This document shows positions 7,204 to 10,808 of a stretch of 10,808 bases of DNA, one piece after another. Origin of the DNA: Desulfovibrionales bacterium (GTDB lineage: Bacteria > Desulfobacterota > Desulfovibrionia > Desulfovibrionales > Desulfomicrobiaceae). A model generated the notes under the pieces. That model saw only the letters and a program-made list of their open reading frames with translations. It was not told the DNA's origin and did not search any database. Position 1 is the stretch's first letter, and each line of letters begins with the position of its first letter. The position numbers were made by a program, and so were the translations under genes. The DNA lies in contig JAAYGZ010000170.1 in the NCBI GenBank assembly GCA_012727515.1, positions 1 to 10,808 on the forward strand. The letters run 5' to 3'.

Positions 7204-8250
7204 ATGAATATCTCACGCAGGATTGCTGTTCCTGGTCTGGTACGCATCAAAAAAAATGCACTCAGTCGTCTGGGAATATATCTTACTCGCGGGGAGCACA
7301 CCCAGGTGGCAATGGTGGTAAGCGCCGGACTGCCAGAAACAATCCGCGCCACAGTGAACACAGGTTTGGCCCAGGAAGGCGTTGCAACTGTGCAGTGGTT
7401 TGAGATTGACAAAAATGATTTTGAAACCGTGGCTGAATTTTTCGCCCATATGCCGAACACTCTTCATGCAGTGGTGGGCCTGGGCGGGGGCAAGGCCCTG
7501 GACATGGCCAAGTATCTCGCATTTCTGGCTCAAAAACCATATTATGCAGTGCCCACGTCTTTAAGTAATGATGGTTTTTGCAGCCCCATGGCCAGTCTGA
7601 CCATTCAAGGCCGCCGCCGTTCTCTTGCTGCGGCCTTGCCGCATGGGGTGGTTATTGATGTAGATGTCTGCCTGAATGCGCCGCGTATTCTGTGGCTGTC
7701 TGGGGTAGGGGATCTGGTGTCCAAATTTTCAGCAGTTTTTGATTGGAAACTGGCCTTTCATCACAAGGGCGAGCTGGTGGAAGACCTGGCAGCCTTGCTT
7801 TCAGACGCCAGTGTGTATCAGTTTTTGGCCAACCCGGCCTTTACGCCTCAGGGGCTGACGCAGTTAGGCACAGCGCTCATGCTCAATGGTATTGCCATGG
7901 AAATTTGTGGCTCATCCCGCCCGGCCAGTGGCAGCGAGCATCTTATTTCCCATGCCCTGGATGAAATAAGCACCCGGCCACGTCTGCACGGCCTGCAGGT
8001 AGGCATGGCCACGTACATTACCTGTCGTCTGCAAGGGCAGCAGGCAGACACCATTGACCAGGTTTTTCAGAGCACAGGGTTCTGGGACGCAGTACGGACT
8101 GATCCTTTTTCGCGGGAAGAATGGCTGGCAGCCGTGGCCCTGGCTCCAAGCATAAAAGAGAATTTTTTTACTGTTCTGTCCACCCGCCAGTGCCTGTCAG
8201 AAGTTCACGCGATCCTTGAAGAACCCGTTCTTGACGGATGTTTTGTGTAA
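7204..8250 (+). CDS. sn-glycerol-1-phosphate dehydrogenase-like (Fe-ADH / dehydroquinate synthase superfamily)
   Basis: A 348-residue NAD(P)-dependent dehydrogenase of the G1PDH (EgsA/AraM) type. These enzymes reduce dihydroxyacetone phosphate to sn-glycerol-1-phosphate. The dinucleotide-binding loop is VVGLGGGKALDMAKYLA (GGGK at 94-97). The diagnostic loop is PTSLSNDGFCSPMASL (117-132); archaeal and Bacillus members mostly have PTAASHDGxASPxAS. Likely metal ligands are D170 in GVGDLVSKF, a histidine in SGSEHLISHALD (H246 or H250), and H262 in RLHGLQVG. Length matches the family (about 330-400). GGGAGG precedes the ATG by 7 nt. It forms a unit with the upstream HAD phosphatase. In Gram-negative bacteria G1P is not a normal membrane-lipid precursor, so the substrate may differ; a related superfamily enzyme with another substrate is possible. 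Confidence 0.85.
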   Translation: MNISRRIAVPGLVRIKKNALSRLGIYLTRGEHTQVAMVVSAGLPETIRATVNTGLAQEGVATVQWFEIDKNDFETVAEFFAHMPNTLHAVVGLGGGKALDMAKYLAFLAQKPYYAVPTSLSNDGFCSPMASLTIQGRRRSLAAALPHGVVIDVDVCLNAPRILWLSGVGDLVSKFSAVFDWKLAFHHKGELVEDLAALLSDASVYQFLANPAFTPQGLTQLGTALMLNGIAMEICGSSRPASGSEHLISHALDEISTRPRLHGLQVGMATYITCRLQGQQADTIDQVFQSTGFWDAVRTDPFSREEWLAAVALAPSIKENFFTVLSTRQCLSEVHAILEEPVLDGCFV

Positions 8251-8261
8251 GGAGCAGGGAC

Positions 8262-8435
8262 TTACCATTTTTTATTCATATACTTGATAACCGCAGTGGC
8301 CAGAACAAAAATAACCAGGGCCATGGCTACAAGCAGGCCAAGCATACTTGTTTCCTTGCCAATAAAGCGCAAGGCACCCATGGTCAGCACCCCGATCACT
8401 CCGCCAATCCAGAGCCAGATATATTGAACATTCAT
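8262..8435 (-). CDS. Small two-helix membrane protein of unknown function (57 aa)
   Basis: Begins with MNVQYIWLWIGG and shows two hydrophobic helices, about residues 5-25 and 30-50, separated by a short polar loop (RFIGKETS). It ends in a basic tail (KYMNKKW). AAGGAG lies 5 nt before the ATG, strong support for translation and for this start rather than upstream ATGs reaching 8528. It converges with the G1PDH-like gene, whose stop is 11 nt away, and is divergent from the dihydrouridine synthase. The positive C-terminus suggests both ends may face the cytoplasm. No family is recognised. Confidence 0.7.
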   Translation of the reverse strand: MNVQYIWLWIGGVIGVLTMGALRFIGKETSMLGLLVAMALVIFVLATAVIKYMNKKW

Positions 8436-8440
8436 ACTCT

Positions 8441-8446
8441 CTCCTT
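8441..8446 (-). promoter_or_regulatory. Ribosome binding site of the 57-aa membrane protein
   Basis: AAGGAG on the minus strand, 5 nt before the ATG at 8435. It separates a real small gene from a longer open frame that continues to 8528. Confidence 0.65.
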
Positions 8447-8521
8447 GTGCCTGTGCCCATATCCTGACCAGGCCCAAAGCTCCAGCTTGAGGCTGCCAGG
8501 GTTCTTGGATAGGGCTGTCCC

Positions 8522-9544
8522 ATGTCATCCTTACGCACGTTTTTGAACACGCCCCTTGCTGTAGGCTCCCGTACCATAGATGCTCGCGTTGTTTTAGCGC
8601 CCATGGCTGGCCTGGGCCATGTGGCCATGCGCCAGGTTATTGCTGATTTTGGCCTGCCTGGTTTTTTGAGCATGGAAATGTGCAATGCCCGCGCTGTGCC
8701 GGGTGAGAATCGCCATACTTCGGCTGTTTTTCGCTGGCAGGACACGGAGCAGGACCGTCTGGTGTGTCAGATTTTTGGTGGTGATCCCCAGGTTATGGCC
8801 CTGGCAGCGGCCCGCATTGAGTCTGAAGGGCTGTTTGGCGTTGATATTAATATGGGCTGTTCTGTGTCGGCCATCTGCTCCAAAGGCTATGGCGCGGCCC
8901 TGTTGCGTGATCCGGAACGGGCCGTGAACATAGTGCGGACTGTACGCCGGGCAGTGCGCTGCCCGGTTATGGTCAAATTTCGCACTGGCTGGGACAACTC
9001 ATCGGCCTTGGCCGTGGATCTGGCCAAACGTTTTGAAGATGCCGGGGCTGATCTGCTGACCTTTCATCCGCGTGTGGCTCCGGACAGACGTTCCCGGCCA
9101 CCGCGCTGGGAGCAGATCACAGATGTGGTTCAGGCAGTGAGCATTCCTGTTTTGGGCAATGGCGATGTGCGCGACGCTGCAAGCTGTGCCCGAATGGTGC
9201 ATGAAACAGGGTGCGCTGGAGTAGCTATTGGACGGATGGCCATTGCCCGGCCCTGGATTTTTGGTGAATTACGTGGACTGTATGTACCTGATGAAAGCTC
9301 TTTTGAGCAGGCGACCTTGCAGCTTATCGCACGGATCTGGGAGCATTTTTCTCCGGAACGAGCCATAAAAATATACAAAAAAGCAGTTCTGTACATAGCG
9401 GCTAATTTTGTTTTTGGTCATGCCCTATGGCCAGAACTCACTCGCGGCCATGACCGTTTGCGTATGGAAGAAAATGCGCGGCGTATTTTAGGCGTCAGGC
9501 CCCAGGTGGCATCCACACCCAATGCTTTTTTACTGACCAGCTAA
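8522..9544 (+). CDS. tRNA-dihydrouridine synthase (Dus family, divergent)
   Basis: A 340-residue FMN-dependent TIM-barrel enzyme that reduces uridine in tRNA to dihydrouridine. Family features seen: N-terminal APMAG (26-30); GVDINMGCS with the expected catalytic cysteine C113; KFRTGW (152-157) and the FHPR segment (181-184), which contact FMN and substrate; and the phosphate-binding GNGDV (212-216) and GRMAIARPWIF (237-247). Deviations from common DusB/NifR3 members: APMAGLGHVAMR where APMAGVTD..FR is usual, and MGCSVSAICSKG where GCP....... is usual. Length fits the family (about 310-350). The Shine-Dalgarno region upstream is weak. It is transcribed away from the 57-aa membrane protein and toward the lysozyme-like gene. 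Which tRNA position it modifies is not readable. Confidence 0.92.
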   Translation: MSSLRTFLNTPLAVGSRTIDARVVLAPMAGLGHVAMRQVIADFGLPGFLSMEMCNARAVPGENRHTSAVFRWQDTEQDRLVCQIFGGDPQVMALAAARIESEGLFGVDINMGCSVSAICSKGYGAALLRDPERAVNIVRTVRRAVRCPVMVKFRTGWDNSSALAVDLAKRFEDAGADLLTFHPRVAPDRRSRPPRWEQITDVVQAVSIPVLGNGDVRDAASCARMVHETGCAGVAIGRMAIARPWIFGELRGLYVPDESSFEQATLQLIARIWEHFSPERAIKIYKKAVLYIAANFVFGHALWPELTRGHDRLRMEENARRILGVRPQVASTPNAFLLTS

Positions 9545-9583
9545 AGTATCTTGAACAATCACAGGGTGATAGATATTTTTCTT

Positions 9584-9622
9584 TGTCATTCCGACCGCGT
9601 GTAACGAGCGGAGAAATTTTAA
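9584..9622. repeat. GTCATTCCGA-type intergenic repeat element
   Basis: The segment starting TGTCATTCCGACCGCG and continuing to AGCGGAGAAATTTT matches the pattern of a dispersed element common in many bacterial genomes (GTCATTCCGAgcg...gcGAGGAATC). It has a small imperfect dyad: CCGC (9595-9598) pairs with GCGG (9608-9611). Only one copy is in this window. Recognition is by resemblance, not by comparison with the host genome. It lies between two convergent genes, where a short hairpin could also help end transcription. Confidence 0.4.
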
Positions 9623-9658
9623 GAACCATTCAGCTACGCTCAGAGCAGGCTCATCAAA

Positions 9659-10588
9659 TTACGCAGTGCTGGTTTCCTGATTAAGCATGGCCAGAACCAT
9701 GTTTTTTTCCGTGTTCATGCGGCCCTGCACACTGGCCTGTACTGCAGCGGTGGATGAGGTGAACTTTCCTTTGCGGTCATCATAAACCTTATCAATGAGC
9801 TTTTGGGCAAAGGCCGTGCTGCCAGGCGTATCCTTGATAGAGGAGATGATCTTGTCAAAAATGCGGGCTGCTCCTGCCGAGCCATGCTGGACCGAGGTAC
9901 TCCACAGGGCTTCCTGAGCTGCCTGGGGCATGGTATCTATATCCACTCCTGTGCGCGTCAAAATTTTGTCCCTGGCTGGTTCATAGTGGGTTCGTTCAAT
10001 AAAATCTCGCTGAAGCTGGCCAAAACGTTCAGGATTTTCCGTTGCAATACTGCGCCACGCATCAGGCATACGTCCTTTGCGCGACCCGGTATTGGCTGGT
10101 CCGGCTGACTGCAATTTGGCTGCCCATTGCGGCTCTTCGGTTTTAAGATAGTCAATAAAACTTTTCATTGTCCCTGGCTTTGAGGCAATTTGGTACGTGC
10201 CATAGGATGTGCCGCCTGCGCTGTCGTAGCCAATGGCATTTACGCCCTGGTCGCCAGATTCAAAACGGGCTGACAAGGCTCCTATTGCTGCATGTTTATT
10301 TCCTGATGTCGTTGCTACGGCTTTACTTGTTCTGCTTGAACTGCCTGTGTTGCCGTGCATTTGCACCAGGCTTGCCAGGCCATTTAACGCTGTATGCATC
10401 AGGGCATTTTCCATGGGTGAGCTGCTGCCGGCAGACAAGGCCGCAAGCTCTTGCTGGTTGCCCAGGGCCGAGTGCATCTGATTCTGAAAGCGATCAGCGC
10501 CAAGCCCTGAGGACAAGGTGCTGCGTGCAGGGCGTTCAGGGGTTGCGCCCATCATGGTCATGAGCTGAAGCGGATCAATAAGGCTCAT
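9659..10588 (-). CDS. Signal-peptide-less protein with lysozyme/chitosanase-like C-terminal domain
   Basis: A 309-residue protein. The N-terminal part (1-100) is Met-, Ser- and Ala-rich with low complexity, lacks any hydrophobic signal sequence, and contains a helical stretch (about 58-78). From about 100 there is a lysozyme-fold-like domain: SARFESGDQG (107-116) with a candidate catalytic Glu110, then GGTSYGTYQIAS (125-136), and helices with QRDFIERTHYEPA (193-205) and WSTSVQHGSAGA (229-240). The ESG / GG.SYGTYQ combination is known in phage- and type VI-associated muramidases and GH46-like folds. ATG 10588 is preferred over an upstream ATG (10654) because GGAG lies 6 nt before it. Without a Sec signal, export would need the flagellar, type III or type VI route, or lysis. 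Downstream of a probable TonB gene on the same strand. Confidence 0.8.
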   Translation of the reverse strand: MSLIDPLQLMTMMGATPERPARSTLSSGLGADRFQNQMHSALGNQQELAALSAGSSSPMENALMHTALNGLASLVQMHGNTGSSSRTSKAVATTSGNKHAAIGALSARFESGDQGVNAIGYDSAGGTSYGTYQIASKPGTMKSFIDYLKTEEPQWAAKLQSAGPANTGSRKGRMPDAWRSIATENPERFGQLQRDFIERTHYEPARDKILTRTGVDIDTMPQAAQEALWSTSVQHGSAGAARIFDKIISSIKDTPGSTAFAQKLIDKVYDDRKGKFTSSTAAVQASVQGRMNTEKNMVLAMLNQETSTA

Positions 10589-10594
10589 GGCAAT

Positions 10595-10598
10595 CTCC
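10595..10598 (-). promoter_or_regulatory. Ribosome binding site of the lysozyme-like gene
   Basis: GGAG on the minus strand, 6 nt before the ATG at 10588. It supports that start over an ATG at 10654. A possible -10 (TATCAT) is found in the upstream leader, without a good -35. Confidence 0.5.
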
Positions 10599-10694
10599 GT
10601 GGTCAAAGGATGTCTGTATGATATTTTGTAAGATAGATGCAGGATCTGGGCCATGATGGCGCGTAATCAGCATTGATGCGTGGGATAGATCAGG

Positions 10695-10719
10695 GCTGAG
10701 AACAACTCAGCACCTTTTT
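10695..10719. other. Hairpin GCTGAG / CTCAGC next to the TonB-like stop codon
   Basis: GCTGAG (10695-10700), a 5-nt loop, and CTCAGC (10706-10711) form a perfect 6-bp stem. On the plus strand five T residues follow 3 nt later (10715-10719), as in an intrinsic terminator, though no plus-strand gene ends nearby. On the minus strand it sits right after the TonB-like stop, but lacks a U run. Confidence 0.35.
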
Positions 10720-10808
10720 CAGCCATTGCGCAGTGAAAAACGAATGGGGAGCAAGGCCGAACACTCAACCTGGCGGCCCTTGTATCTGGCCGGCGCATAG
10801 GTAGAGGC
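10719..10808 (-). CDS. C-terminal end of a probable TonB-family energy transducer (partial)
   Basis: Reading the minus strand from the right edge gives 29 residues and a TGA: the segment includes YAPARYKGRQVEC and LLPIRFSLRNG. The ARYKGRxV...PIRF pattern is the last beta-strand and end of TonB C-terminal domains, which transmit proton-motive force to outer-membrane receptors. Only the end is visible, so length, the membrane anchor and the proline-rich region cannot be checked. The assignment rests on one short motif. Confidence 0.55.
   Translation of the reverse strand, partial: ASTYAPARYKGRQVECSALLPIRFSLRNG

Noticed and set aside
8436..8528. N-terminal extension of the 57-aa membrane protein to an ATG at 8528
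   Set aside because: The extra 31 residues overlap the dihydrouridine synthase start and lack a ribosome binding site, while AAGGAG marks the shorter start.
10589..10654. N-terminal extension of the lysozyme-like protein to an ATG at 10654
   Set aside because: No good ribosome binding site, and the added residues are not a signal peptide; GGAG supports 10588.

Overview
The window reads as a chromosomal segment of a Gram-negative bacterium. Base composition is mid-50s GC by eye, and the gene families and codon habits suggest a sulfate-reducing deltaproteobacterium of the Desulfovibrionales type. That placement is an inference from gene content, not proven by a marker gene. No rRNA, tRNA, CRISPR array, insertion sequence or phage gene was seen. 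Coding density is high and no gene-free stretch exceeds about 170 bases.

Layout. (1) 1-1840, minus: most of a ComEC/Rec2 DNA-uptake channel, cut by the left window edge inside its metallo-beta-lactamase domain. (2) 2010-6436, plus: a tight three-gene unit made of a single-domain response regulator, a 1054-residue membrane protein of unrecognised family that starts with TTG 3 nt after the regulator's stop, and an RluA-family pseudouridine synthase whose start overlaps the preceding stop. A short hairpin sits at its end. (3) 6518-8250, plus: a two-gene unit of a HAD phosphatase (MtnX/SerB-like) and a sn-glycerol-1-phosphate-dehydrogenase-like enzyme, preceded by a perfect 12-bp palindrome. (4) 8262-8435, minus: a 57-residue two-helix membrane protein, divergent from (5) 8522-9544, plus: a divergent tRNA-dihydrouridine synthase. 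(6) 9545-9658: a short spacer with a copy of a GTCATTCCGA-type intergenic repeat. (7) 9659-10588, minus: a cytoplasm-made, signal-peptide-less protein with a lysozyme-like C-terminal domain. (8) 10719-10808, minus: the last 29 codons of what looks like a TonB-type energy transducer.

The least explained part is the response regulator plus 1054-residue protein pair. The large protein carries a stretch (residues about 188-226) that reads like a PHP phosphoesterase fold whose metal ligands are lost. Five or six membrane segments (about 708-900) and a cytosolic-looking tail follow. Tight coupling with a stand-alone receiver suggests a phosphorylation-controlled membrane system of unknown output. 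The HAD/G1PDH pair is the second point of interest, since G1P chemistry is rare in Gram-negative bacteria. Two RNA-modifying enzymes (RluA-type and Dus-type) lie in the same 5-kb stretch but in different transcription units.
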